Positions 43,957 through 53,700 of a stretch of 56,719 nucleotides of DNA are shown in pieces. The notes beneath the pieces are model-generated. The model was given only the letters and a program-made list of their open reading frames with translations. It was not told the DNA's origin and searched no databases. The first letter of the stretch is position 1. Each line of letters starts with the position of its first letter. Made by a program: the position numbers and the translations under genes. Source of the stretch: a virus; IMG/VR virus record IMGVR_UViG_3300010885_071764, positions 1 to 56,719 of that record. One strand, given 5' to 3'.

Positions 43957-44922
43957 ATGATTACTATACAGGAGATCTTAGGAACAGATTCGATTGCAGC
44001 TTCGAGACTGACCATTAATTCAAATTTTCTATTAGTTGAGAATGAAATCAACGATATAGAGAACATTTTTAATATTAATGTGGTTACGGGAGCCATGGAT
44101 ATTTCCCAGGCAACTAGCGGACAGTTTAAAGCTAAGACAGTTTATGCAAACCAGGCAGCCTTTCCAGCATCAGGAACACCTACCGTAAATATTTATGGAA
44201 CAGGTGCAAGTGCAGGTAATGCTTCATTTTCTGGAACTGTTTCAGCAACACAATTAATCCTGTCTGCAACAGGTTCATTCAATCAAATAAATGCATCAGG
44301 TCCAGCTGTTTTTGGCTCTACGGCTAGATATGATGGAGCAGTTACCTTTAACTCATCAGTTACTAACGGCCCAACTGGTTCTTATATTGAAAAGAATGCT
44401 ACAGGAGCATCAGGTTCAACCAATGCATTCATTTCACCTCTTAGCGGAGGCGGAGGGGGTATTACTGGTACTTTTAGCAATCCCTATGCTTTAGCTTTCA
44501 ACGAGAGTGTAGTTTATGTTGATGCTGGTTACGTTAGCTCAGCTGGAGGAGATTCTGGCTTTAATACCGGATTTTTCTTCTATGTTGCTACAGGAACTGC
44601 ACCATCAGGAACCCCGCCTTCTATTCCACAAGGATTTAGATTAACGTTAATCAATACTAGCGGAGCAGGTGGAAGAATCGCTACCGGTGTTACTGGACCA
44701 ACAGGGAGCACATATTACACAGGATTTAATACATCAGCAAACGGCGGAGCATGGGCTTCTAAAGCAGTATTGGTTCCTTCATCACTTCCTTATAAAACAT
44801 CTGTTACTCTTCAATGGGAAAACAGAATAGGAAAAGGTGGTACATCACAAAACGGATCCTGGGTTGTTATATCTTCTGCAGGATACGTTGGAACAGATTT
44901 TAGCGCAGGAACTGGAGCATAA
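43957..44922 (+). CDS. Tail-fibre-like or baseplate-attached structural protein
   Basis: 321 residues. The N-terminal 45 residues (ITIQEILGTDSIAASRLTINSNFLLVENEIND) have a pattern I have seen at the start of T4-like phage fibre-type proteins, and the last gene of the window has a related start (ILAGD ... N.NF.QIL). After it come Ala/Thr/Gly/Ser-rich beta strands (GTASAGNASFSGTVSATQLIL-type) suggesting a trimeric beta-helix shaft, then a C-terminal domain with VVYVDAGYVSSAGG, GTAPSGTPPSIPQGFRLTLINTS and WENRIGKGG. A likely virion surface fibre. Promoter-like box 17 bases upstream. Confidence 0.6.
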   Translation: MITIQEILGTDSIAASRLTINSNFLLVENEINDIENIFNINVVTGAMDISQATSGQFKAKTVYANQAAFPASGTPTVNIYGTGASAGNASFSGTVSATQLILSATGSFNQINASGPAVFGSTARYDGAVTFNSSVTNGPTGSYIEKNATGASGSTNAFISPLSGGGGGITGTFSNPYALAFNESVVYVDAGYVSSAGGDSGFNTGFFFYVATGTAPSGTPPSIPQGFRLTLINTSGAGGRIATGVTGPTGSTYYTGFNTSANGGAWASKAVLVPSSLPYKTSVTLQWENRIGKGGTSQNGSWVVISSAGYVGTDFSAGTGA

Positions 44923-44943
44923 TATTTAATAAAATAAAATCGA

Positions 44944-47127
44944 ATGGCGAAAACCCCATTTATTAGGCCCTTACAAGTACAGGGTGGAACTTTTTACACA
45001 TTTAGTTCTGCTGCAGAGGATCTTGCGTTAACATTTAATAATACAGTAAATAAATTTAGATTTTCGAAATACGTTCTTTTGAACATTCCTGAATTTAGAG
45101 AGCCTCTGTATGGGGAAAATACTATTTTATTTAATACCACTGATTCTTCATTTTTAGACGTTGCAGAGGAATCTTTTACTATAGTAGATCCTAATAATCT
45201 TAGTCCTAATTTAGAAATATCATTTCAGAATTACTGTTTAAATTTAGAAGCATCTTTAGCTTCCAGCGAAAATTATAATCCCACACTAAAAAGAAATGTG
45301 TCGGAAAGAGTTTTTTGGAAGTGGATGAAAGAAATGGGTGCTATTAGATTTAGACCTGCAAATTCAAATGAGGTTATTCCAACACTAGATCAAAACTACA
45401 CAGGTCTTTCTGGGGGATTTCCGTATTCAGATAAAAGATGGACTGAAGAGGATGATTATTTTACAGGAAACGGAAGTTCAATTCCGAGATACTCTAGAAT
45501 GGTTAAATATATTGGAGAGTGCGATATTGTTAACTCTGTACAGCATAAAAACAATTCTTACTCAGAAGTTTATATACACGTTCCGACAAGTGATGGACAT
45601 ACGCCATTGGTTATGTTTAAAACCAAAGCTGATGAAAACTATTATCCTGGACAAATATTAACTCATACCCCTAACGATCCTTTGGATACAGAATATCTAC
45701 AGGGGAGAAGTCATAGTATTGGAACATATGGTCCTAATGGATTTCCTACACTTGCAATTTTTGACCAGGATGTTATAGGTCAACCGGGTGTAACAGGAAC
45801 CGATGCATCAGGAAATCAATTTGTTCATCAATGGTATTATCCTAGAAATGTAGCTAATTCATATTATACAGATTCTTCTTTTTTCAGTTCAGATACCGAT
45901 ACAATAACCAAGTATTTAAAAAATGGAACATATGAGGTAGGATATAAAAGAAATAGATTAGATGGTATTCAATTAGATTTTAATGCGGATAATTATAAAC
46001 CTATAGTTGATAATCCTTCTATTAGCACAATAGACGAATTCAACGGGACAATGGATTCTGCTTCTTTTGAATTTAATTCAATACTTCTTTATTATGATGT
46101 TTACGATCCTAATAATCCAGAAGATGCAGAAACAAATCTTTACGGTATTTTATTCCTTGAAGATATTGAACCAATTTCAAATTCTGCAGGAAGAATTCCC
46201 TCTTTCAAAAAATACAAACCAGATCCGATAACTAAGCTTAATGGTAATTCATACGGCTTAAAAATAAATCTTAAATTTGATACTGATGTAGATAGCACAG
46301 GTGTTGAACTAGCAGTTAATGATTATTCATCATTCTCTCTTTCAATGTTTATGGATGCAGCTAATGTGCTTCAGGAGGCTTCTAGAACACTTAATGATCA
46401 ATCGCTTGAAATGATAGGCGTTGCTAATAGAGTGACTGTTTTGGAGGATCTAGTTGTCACTATGGATGATAATACCTCTATAGGAGCAAGATTAACATCG
46501 TTGGAAAATGCAATGGTTGCTAATCAGGCATTATTTAAAAATACCCAGGATATTTTAGGATTGATAGAAAGAAATTATTCATTAACTAATGATCTTTTAA
46601 ACGGAAGAACTAATATTAAGCTTTCCTATGATCTTGATCTTATTAAAAGCGGGGAAGGCATTAATGTTGATAGATCAGTACAAAATAGATTGATACTTAA
46701 TAACACCGTACAGCATTATAATATTACAGAAGATACTAATTATAATTTTACAATAAACGAAACTAGTGGTAACACATTAGTATTAAATCCTTTTAACAAT
46801 TATTACAAGCATAGCAATTTTGGATTAACCATCACATTGACCAATGATGTTATCATAAGAATCGATGACACAAACAGTCAATGGAAAAAAGGCCAAACTA
46901 TTAGATTGGTTTTTGATGACAAAATAGTACTTGCTGGTAATAATATTCTTATGTATACAGATACAAAAGGAGTATATCCGTTGAGCTCACCATCAGGGGT
47001 TGCTTATAGCAAGCTAGTTGGGGGTTTCACACAAAGCATATTTGATTCTGCAGGCAATAAACCTATCTTTGATATAGTTTGTGTCGACGAAAAGAATTTA
47101 GCTTTCGAAATAGATCAAATAAGATAA
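44944..47127 (+). CDS. Virion structural protein (beta-rich with coiled coil)
   Basis: 727 residues, family not named. N-terminal two thirds: beta-rich with many Asn, Tyr, Ser (PFIRPLQVQGGTFYTFSSAAEDLAL, FPYSDKRWTEEDDYF). A heptad region near 470-560 (VLQEASRTLNDQSLEMIGVANRVTVLEDLVV, IGARLTSLENAMVANQALFKN) should trimerise, followed by a C-terminal beta domain (YNITEDTNYNFTINETSGNTLVLNP, GQTIRLVFDDKIVLAGNN). The layout of globular head, coiled coil and beta tip is that of a baseplate-periphery or fibre protein. One-base gap to the next gene, 21 to the one before. Confidence 0.5.
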   Translation: MAKTPFIRPLQVQGGTFYTFSSAAEDLALTFNNTVNKFRFSKYVLLNIPEFREPLYGENTILFNTTDSSFLDVAEESFTIVDPNNLSPNLEISFQNYCLNLEASLASSENYNPTLKRNVSERVFWKWMKEMGAIRFRPANSNEVIPTLDQNYTGLSGGFPYSDKRWTEEDDYFTGNGSSIPRYSRMVKYIGECDIVNSVQHKNNSYSEVYIHVPTSDGHTPLVMFKTKADENYYPGQILTHTPNDPLDTEYLQGRSHSIGTYGPNGFPTLAIFDQDVIGQPGVTGTDASGNQFVHQWYYPRNVANSYYTDSSFFSSDTDTITKYLKNGTYEVGYKRNRLDGIQLDFNADNYKPIVDNPSISTIDEFNGTMDSASFEFNSILLYYDVYDPNNPEDAETNLYGILFLEDIEPISNSAGRIPSFKKYKPDPITKLNGNSYGLKINLKFDTDVDSTGVELAVNDYSSFSLSMFMDAANVLQEASRTLNDQSLEMIGVANRVTVLEDLVVTMDDNTSIGARLTSLENAMVANQALFKNTQDILGLIERNYSLTNDLLNGRTNIKLSYDLDLIKSGEGINVDRSVQNRLILNNTVQHYNITEDTNYNFTINETSGNTLVLNPFNNYYKHSNFGLTITLTNDVIIRIDDTNSQWKKGQTIRLVFDDKIVLAGNNILMYTDTKGVYPLSSPSGVAYSKLVGGFTQSIFDSAGNKPIFDIVCVDEKNLAFEIDQIR

Positions 47128-47128
47128 A

Positions 47129-50100
47129 ATGGCAGGTACCAAAAATTCAATAAGTTCTTTATTAGCTCAGTTTTTGAGACTTCAGAAAAATTCTCTGGAG
47201 ATTATTAATAAGCTAAGCAATGCTACTACTTCTAAGCAAGACACAGTTAATGTGGAATTTCTTGATGATAATAATGTTACAAGCATTATTCCAATTCCTT
47301 CTTGGGGTTACATTACAAACGAGATTAAGAGATTAGATTCTAATATTAAGACTTTAAGTGGACTAGATGATGGAAATGCAAATGTTAGAAATGCAGATGG
47401 TACAGTTTCCAGAATTTACCAAACAAAGCCTTTATTAGATCCTGTAGCTCCTAGTAATTTACAGGTTCCTTCTAATTTTAAATTTAGAAGTAATCACTTT
47501 TTTGAAAGTTTTTTAAATCCACTTCTTTTTGTATCATTCAGTTTAGATGGTCAAGTTGATGCTGGTACTAAAAGAGTTTTTATAAAAAGAATAATTGCTA
47601 ATACAACAACAGATTCCCAAAAGAATTATTTTGATACCAACCTAAAGGGAAGAAACGATATTTCAGATTCTGATTTTATGAATGCCCTTTACAATCAGGG
47701 GATAACGTATACAATAGATGAAAATCCAGAGGATCTTCCTTTACAGGTTATAAGATATAGCGGAACATTTTCAGTACTTAGAGTTTTTGATACAACACTT
47801 CCAGTAACTGTTAGTGGTCAAATTATTAGTCAAACTGTTAGAAAATATAAATTAGATATAATTACATACAAAGATCTAATTTCGAGCTCATTAAATGCAG
47901 ACCGTCAGCTTAAAACAGGAGACGTATTAATGACAACAGGAGGAAGTAAATTTGAAATTACAAATGTTGATCTTTCTGAGTCTACTGTAGTTTTAAAAAG
48001 ACTTAATGGATATGAGCCAGTTCCAATTGGAAACAATGCTCTTGTTTTAGCATCCGAAATGCTTTCGCCATTGCAGGTTAATGTTAATATAGGTCATGAT
48101 GAGAGACAAGCTATTTTTATTAAATCAATAAATGATGAAAAGCATGTAACAGGATCATCATATAGTAGAGGTGTTGTTTTTCATTCTAATGAAATGATGA
48201 TTAACACATCAGAAGGAACAATGACCCTTGATGAATTTTATAAAAATCAAGTAGCAGATTTTGGATCTCAATTCTTAGCTAACACTAAAGAAAAAACAAT
48301 ACCTTCTGTTTACGGATTAACCCCAAATTCGCCAACTGTAGATTCTGCTAATTTCAAGGTTGTACAGATCAATAAACAAATAACCCAGACGAATACATCC
48401 GATAAATTTTCAAGTACAGTACAAACAAAGGTTAAACTACAGAATGAAATAGATGCACTTAATAAATCAATAGATCAAGCTAGAAATGAGGTTGCTCAGC
48501 TAGTTACAACGTCTGTTACATCTTCTAATACTTCTAGTAGAGAAAGCTTAATAACAAAGATCGATAGTTTAACAAGAGAAAAATCAACAAAGACCTCATT
48601 ACTACAAACAGTAATTCAGGATTTAAATAATATATCTTCTACATCTCCGGAAATCTCAGAAACACCAAAATACAGAGTTAGAGGATTTTGGCCTATACCT
48701 TCACCAATAACTGATGGTAAAACCGGAAACCAAGATGTTATTCAATTTAGGGTTAGATATAGATATTTAACTAAGCAAGGAAATTCTACAGCATCCGATG
48801 AAATTAAGTTTAAGGACAACGACGGAACGGAAAGAAGAGCAACGTATAGTAACTGGGTAGAATTTAAAACCGATATTAGAAAGAAAGGTTATAATACAAC
48901 AACTAAGAAATACTACTGGTTAGATGAGGATGTTCAGAATGCTGATGTTCCTAATATTAACCAATTAGATATTCCTATAACAGCGGGTGAAAAAGTCGAA
49001 ATTAAAGTTGCTTCTGTCTCAGAAGCTGGGTGGCCTACCAATCCGTTAGAATCTGATTTTTCAACCCCAATCACTGTTGGATTTCCTGAAGAATTAACTA
49101 CAGCAAGTGGAAACGAGCAATATGTCAAGCAAAATGCTAATGATCAGATATTAGTTTCTTTACAACAAGATTTATCTGCTAAAGGCTTAGATTCTCACTT
49201 ATCTACTGCTTTTAATAGTGGAGACAAATATTATGCACACGTTTCTGATACAATATCTTCAGGATTTTTTGATGGAACAACAGGTAAAGCTTTAGATCTT
49301 TATCAAAAGATACTTTCAATGGATCAAGAAATTGCATCACTTAAAGCTTTAATTGCTGTTGCTAAGGGTGTACTTTCAGTTTATGTTACATACGGTACAG
49401 GAGCTAATTCTACATCAATCAGTGTTAAAAGAGGATCTTTGGTAGAATTATTCGCTGGATATTATAGTGAATTATTAGATCTTACTACTGATAATAGTAA
49501 ATGGGGAAAAATAATTTCTACTTTATACACAATAGAATTGAGAAACGATACGGCTTCTCCCTTAGAATTATCTTCCACTATACCAGGAGGTCAAAGTATT
49601 ATAGCTCTTTCAAGCGGAGCAACGGGAGATGGAAGTGCAGATTATAAAAACTTTAGAAAATATGATTTGACTCCAATATCTTTAACTGGCGTTAAATCGT
49701 CTGATGTAACTGTCGGATTAAGTGGAATTTCATCTTTCATTCATGCAGCTCCCCACCAATCTGCTAATTCAAATTCTCAATTTGTTTATACAAGATACAA
49801 ATCGGTTGGATATGATGAAGATTTATTTTTCCAACCAGTAACTGGGGTATCGTGGAATGAAGATTCAGGTATTGCTGGACAGCCTGTACATTTCGGAACT
49901 ATACTTCCATTTAATCCTACTGGTGCTACTACACCAGGATCTAGTAATGCAAGCATTTGGGCTGGTACGTATAGTGCTGGTGTACCAATTGGCAGTGGAA
50001 AATTAAATGAATTATGTATTCATATAAGCCATCCTACTATTATTTATGAAGCAACACAGGGATCTCCAAAAACATTTAAACAACTAGTTAAACCTACCCA

Positions 50101-50689
50101 GCCTTCTCCTGGATCTAAAGGATTTGTATATCCGGAATTTAGACATGCAGCTGGATTTGAAACAGCAATAACGGATGTTAACTATCTGTATCCTTCAAAT
50201 CAGTCAAAACCGTATCAACAATTAGGATACACACAGATTACAAATAATATTTATGGAACAGGCGGTGATAATCACTCTTATCCAGAAAAATTAGGATTTT
50301 CAACTAATGATGAGTATCTAGTAGGAAAATATTCATGTGGTTCTTATTTATTTATGGCACCATCAAGTCACGCTCCTATTCAAGTTGAAGGATCAACTTC
50401 TCTAGCAACCAAAGTACTTTCACCAGGATCACAAAATGCAATAGTTATACCAGTTTTATTCCAAATGAGATGTCAGGACAAACTAGGATATATTGGAGGA
50501 TTTAGAAATACCGGAACGATTAGAAATATTACCTACACTAAAAAGATAGGGATAGATATAAAGGTAAGTAACGAAGAGATATTCTCTTTTGACCTATCAG
50601 TTTCAGGAAGCTATACTAAATCTGCTTTAGCTTCTCCTACTTATTCAAGTTTCAAGGATACGTTAGGAGTTAAGAGATTTAACAACTAA
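47129..50689 (+). CDS. Giant virion structural protein with coiled coil and FN3-like segment
   Basis: 1186 residues. The N-terminus (SLLAQFLRLQKNSLEIINKLSNATTSKQDTVNVEFLDD, then SWGYITNEIKRLDSNIKTLSGLDDGNANVRNADGTVSRIYQTKP) is a block that I recall at the start of large virion proteins in big T4-like phages. A coiled coil near 430-510 (VKLQNEIDALNKSIDQARNEVAQLV, SLITKIDSLTREKSTKTSLLQT) precedes a fibronectin-III-like part near 510-650 (FRVRYRYLTKQGNST, YSNWVEFKTDIR, GEKVEIKVASVSEAGW). The C-terminal 400 residues are beta-rich. A peripheral baseplate or tail-decoration role is inferred. Confidence 0.5.
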   Translation: MAGTKNSISSLLAQFLRLQKNSLEIINKLSNATTSKQDTVNVEFLDDNNVTSIIPIPSWGYITNEIKRLDSNIKTLSGLDDGNANVRNADGTVSRIYQTKPLLDPVAPSNLQVPSNFKFRSNHFFESFLNPLLFVSFSLDGQVDAGTKRVFIKRIIANTTTDSQKNYFDTNLKGRNDISDSDFMNALYNQGITYTIDENPEDLPLQVIRYSGTFSVLRVFDTTLPVTVSGQIISQTVRKYKLDIITYKDLISSSLNADRQLKTGDVLMTTGGSKFEITNVDLSESTVVLKRLNGYEPVPIGNNALVLASEMLSPLQVNVNIGHDERQAIFIKSINDEKHVTGSSYSRGVVFHSNEMMINTSEGTMTLDEFYKNQVADFGSQFLANTKEKTIPSVYGLTPNSPTVDSANFKVVQINKQITQTNTSDKFSSTVQTKVKLQNEIDALNKSIDQARNEVAQLVTTSVTSSNTSSRESLITKIDSLTREKSTKTSLLQTVIQDLNNISSTSPEISETPKYRVRGFWPIPSPITDGKTGNQDVIQFRVRYRYLTKQGNSTASDEIKFKDNDGTERRATYSNWVEFKTDIRKKGYNTTTKKYYWLDEDVQNADVPNINQLDIPITAGEKVEIKVASVSEAGWPTNPLESDFSTPITVGFPEELTTASGNEQYVKQNANDQILVSLQQDLSAKGLDSHLSTAFNSGDKYYAHVSDTISSGFFDGTTGKALDLYQKILSMDQEIASLKALIAVAKGVLSVYVTYGTGANSTSISVKRGSLVELFAGYYSELLDLTTDNSKWGKIISTLYTIELRNDTASPLELSSTIPGGQSIIALSSGATGDGSADYKNFRKYDLTPISLTGVKSSDVTVGLSGISSFIHAAPHQSANSNSQFVYTRYKSVGYDEDLFFQPVTGVSWNEDSGIAGQPVHFGTILPFNPTGATTPGSSNASIWAGTYSAGVPIGSGKLNELCIHISHPTIIYEATQGSPKTFKQLVKPTQPSPGSKGFVYPEFRHAAGFETAITDVNYLYPSNQSKPYQQLGYTQITNNIYGTGGDNHSYPEKLGFSTNDEYLVGKYSCGSYLFMAPSSHAPIQVEGSTSLATKVLSPGSQNAIVIPVLFQMRCQDKLGYIGGFRNTGTIRNITYTKKIGIDIKVSNEEIFSFDLSVSGSYTKSALASPTYSSFKDTLGVKRFNN

Positions 50690-50704
50690 AAAGGATAACT
50701 AAGA

Positions 50705-53700
50705 ATGGCAGAGAAAAAAGACAAGTATAAATCTTCCTTCGGTATTATAAGGGCTAACCCTAGAATATCAGGTAATCTTAAGCTTAGCGTAGATTCGTCA
50801 GAAAATATATGGCTGAATTCGATTGATTCAAATGATGAAATGTCTAAGAATCAATACAAAGGGTATAGATTATCTTCTGATGGTGATTTTGCGCATGACG
50901 TATACTCTTTTTTCAATAACGGAAAAACCCCAACTAATTTTATATTCGGTGTAAGGGGGGAAGAAACTATTAAGGAAAATTTTGTTTCAACATTAGTTGA
51001 CCAATATGATGGATTTTATCATACAGGTGTAACCCCTTTAGTTTCTGATGTATATAGTGAAAATTTTTCATATTTAGCTCCCTTGTGGCTTGGTAAAGAT
51101 ATACCAAAATATTTTGTTATTTTCAGAATAGATGACCCTATAGATTTTTCATATGTTATAAAAGTAACAGCACTGGAGGTTGGAAAAAATTATAAGGTCC
51201 TTGAAGATTACGGGATTGATACAACGACAGCAGCATATCAAAAATATAAAATAAAAACTGATGGCAATGAATATTTATCAGGAAGTATATTTACTGCAAC
51301 ATCAACAGATTTTACGACAATAGCTGGATTAGGAAGTGTTGTATTATTAGATGCTAACTATAACGTTCCTAATATAGGAAATATACAAACACATTTTATA
51401 GAAAATATACTTCCTAAGTCTTCTATCGTTTCTACTTTTTCTTTACAGAAAGATAGTAAGATAGGAAAATATATTAGAAATATACAAAACAATTCCGGAT
51501 ATAGCCAATCATTAATTGATGTTAGATTTGAAAAAAACTCTTTAAGCACATACAATGGTGTTTCTGTATCTGATGGGGTATATTGTAAGAAGGGTGAATA
51601 TTTAAATTCTCTTTTTACTAGTGATTCTACTATGATAGAATTTGATCAGATTATCACTGACGGATTTAAAAGAAATGATGTTATATCATACAACCTCCTA
51701 AATCTAGAATTTTTATTTGATGATAATGATGCAGATCTTTATACCATTAATAGGTATTACGGATTATATGTAGATGATATTCCGACCGGGAAATTCCAAT
51801 TATCTGGGGATCTTTTTTATAATAAATCTACAGAGAAAGGAAATTTTCCTGAGCCTAAGTCTTCTTTACAGATTTCTAAACAAATGCTTAATTCTTTTTA
51901 TCAGAGCAATAATAACGGGATTAGACTTTTTGTAGACAGCGATTCTAAATGGGGGCACATACCATCTTCTAAAAATATACAGGTTGACGATAGACTTAAA
52001 TATTTTTATATAAAAGACAAGAACAATAAATTCTATTCATACAAGCAGTCAAAGAATTATATAAGTGATACGACAACCTCTAATAAATGGGGGGAAAACA
52101 CAGATCAGAATGATTTAATAATTTTGAAGAACAGGATTTTAGATATTTCAGATTTTGCTGGTATAGACAAAACTAAAACTAAAGAGTACAAAGGGATATT
52201 AGCAAAAACTGGTGGCAGATCTTATATGGTTATTAAGATAACTAACGAATTACTTCCTAATGATGCTATCGTATTATATCATCCTTTTGGTGAAAATAAA
52301 ATAGGTAACAAAAGATATGATTATTTTGTTGCGTCAGAATTAACATATGCTATAAGCGGATGGGGTCCAGGCAGTTATATTGATGATAGTGGAGCATATT
52401 ATTTCCATCCATTCGGTACTAATGAAGAAATAGCTAAAGCATTAGCTGGAGCTATTAATAGCGTTAATTATAAATCATATAAGGCTTTTAATATAGGGGA
52501 TGAAGTTATTATAAGATCCGAAGGAAGTGATCATAGAAATGATGATGTTTTTTCAATTTTTGTTTATAAAGACTTTTACGCTAAAGAAAAATTTAATAGA
52601 AGAGAAAAAATATATCTTAATGGAGTTGATGGTGTAGATCTTACTAATTATTTAAATTTTACAGGCGGATCAGAGCATAAGAATACAAGGGTCAAAATAA
52701 AAGCAGAAGATGCAAACAAGCTATCTACTGAAACAAGTTACATCAGAACAAATTTTGGATTATCTAAGGTTAAATTCGTAGGAAAATTTATAGACGAGAC
52801 AGAAGATGAATTATCATATCATACTATTAAAGACTATACAAGTCATGCAATAGTAGAAATTGAAGACAATACACACACTATATTATTAGGAACAAGTAAC
52901 ACTATTATAGTTGAAGAGCTTGTTCAGATAGAAACTGGTGTATTTTCTATGTACAGTGTTAAGGATCTTGATATAGATTTTTGGTCAAGTACGTATGGCA
53001 AAACCCCAACAGAAGAATATTATAGATATATTGATATACAGCCGGATGGAATATCTACAATTTATCCCGGAATAGATTATGCAGTAGCTGCAGGAACAAG
53101 CATTGAATATAACGGTACGACATACGGACCTAATTCTGATTTTATTTTTAGAGGGGTAGCAGGATCAACAAGTTATAAACTTCTTGGGCAATCAAATAAT
53201 GCAAGATTTAATGTTGTTCCTACCGTGTATGTAAATTCCCCTTTGGGAATATCCGCGGGTAATAATGATCCGCATATAGATCTTGATAAATTTCCGGGAT
53301 TTCTAGGTATTCAGGATATTAAATTTCTTGATGATGCTTCTTCTATTTATACTAAGAAAGATCAAATGAATTTTGGTAAGGTGGATAATGAATATGAGGT
53401 CTTAAAAGAGAACTATTTAAGAAATCTTGTTACCGTATCTAGAATAACCCCATATATTACTAAATGGGTTTATAATGGCGGCATAGATGTAAGAGGTAAT
53501 GATTATAGACTTAACTCTAGTCCTGCATTTACCCCTTTAAATTTTTCTCCTAGTTTCTTTGGACAAAATAGGGATCCTTTATATTTTACTAACGAATGGT
53601 ATTTATTAGAAAACCCTCCAATAGATTCACCTGCTAATCTTTTAAAGAATAGTTCGAGCTATTGTGCTGGAAGTATTAATATAGAATCTATTAAAAACGC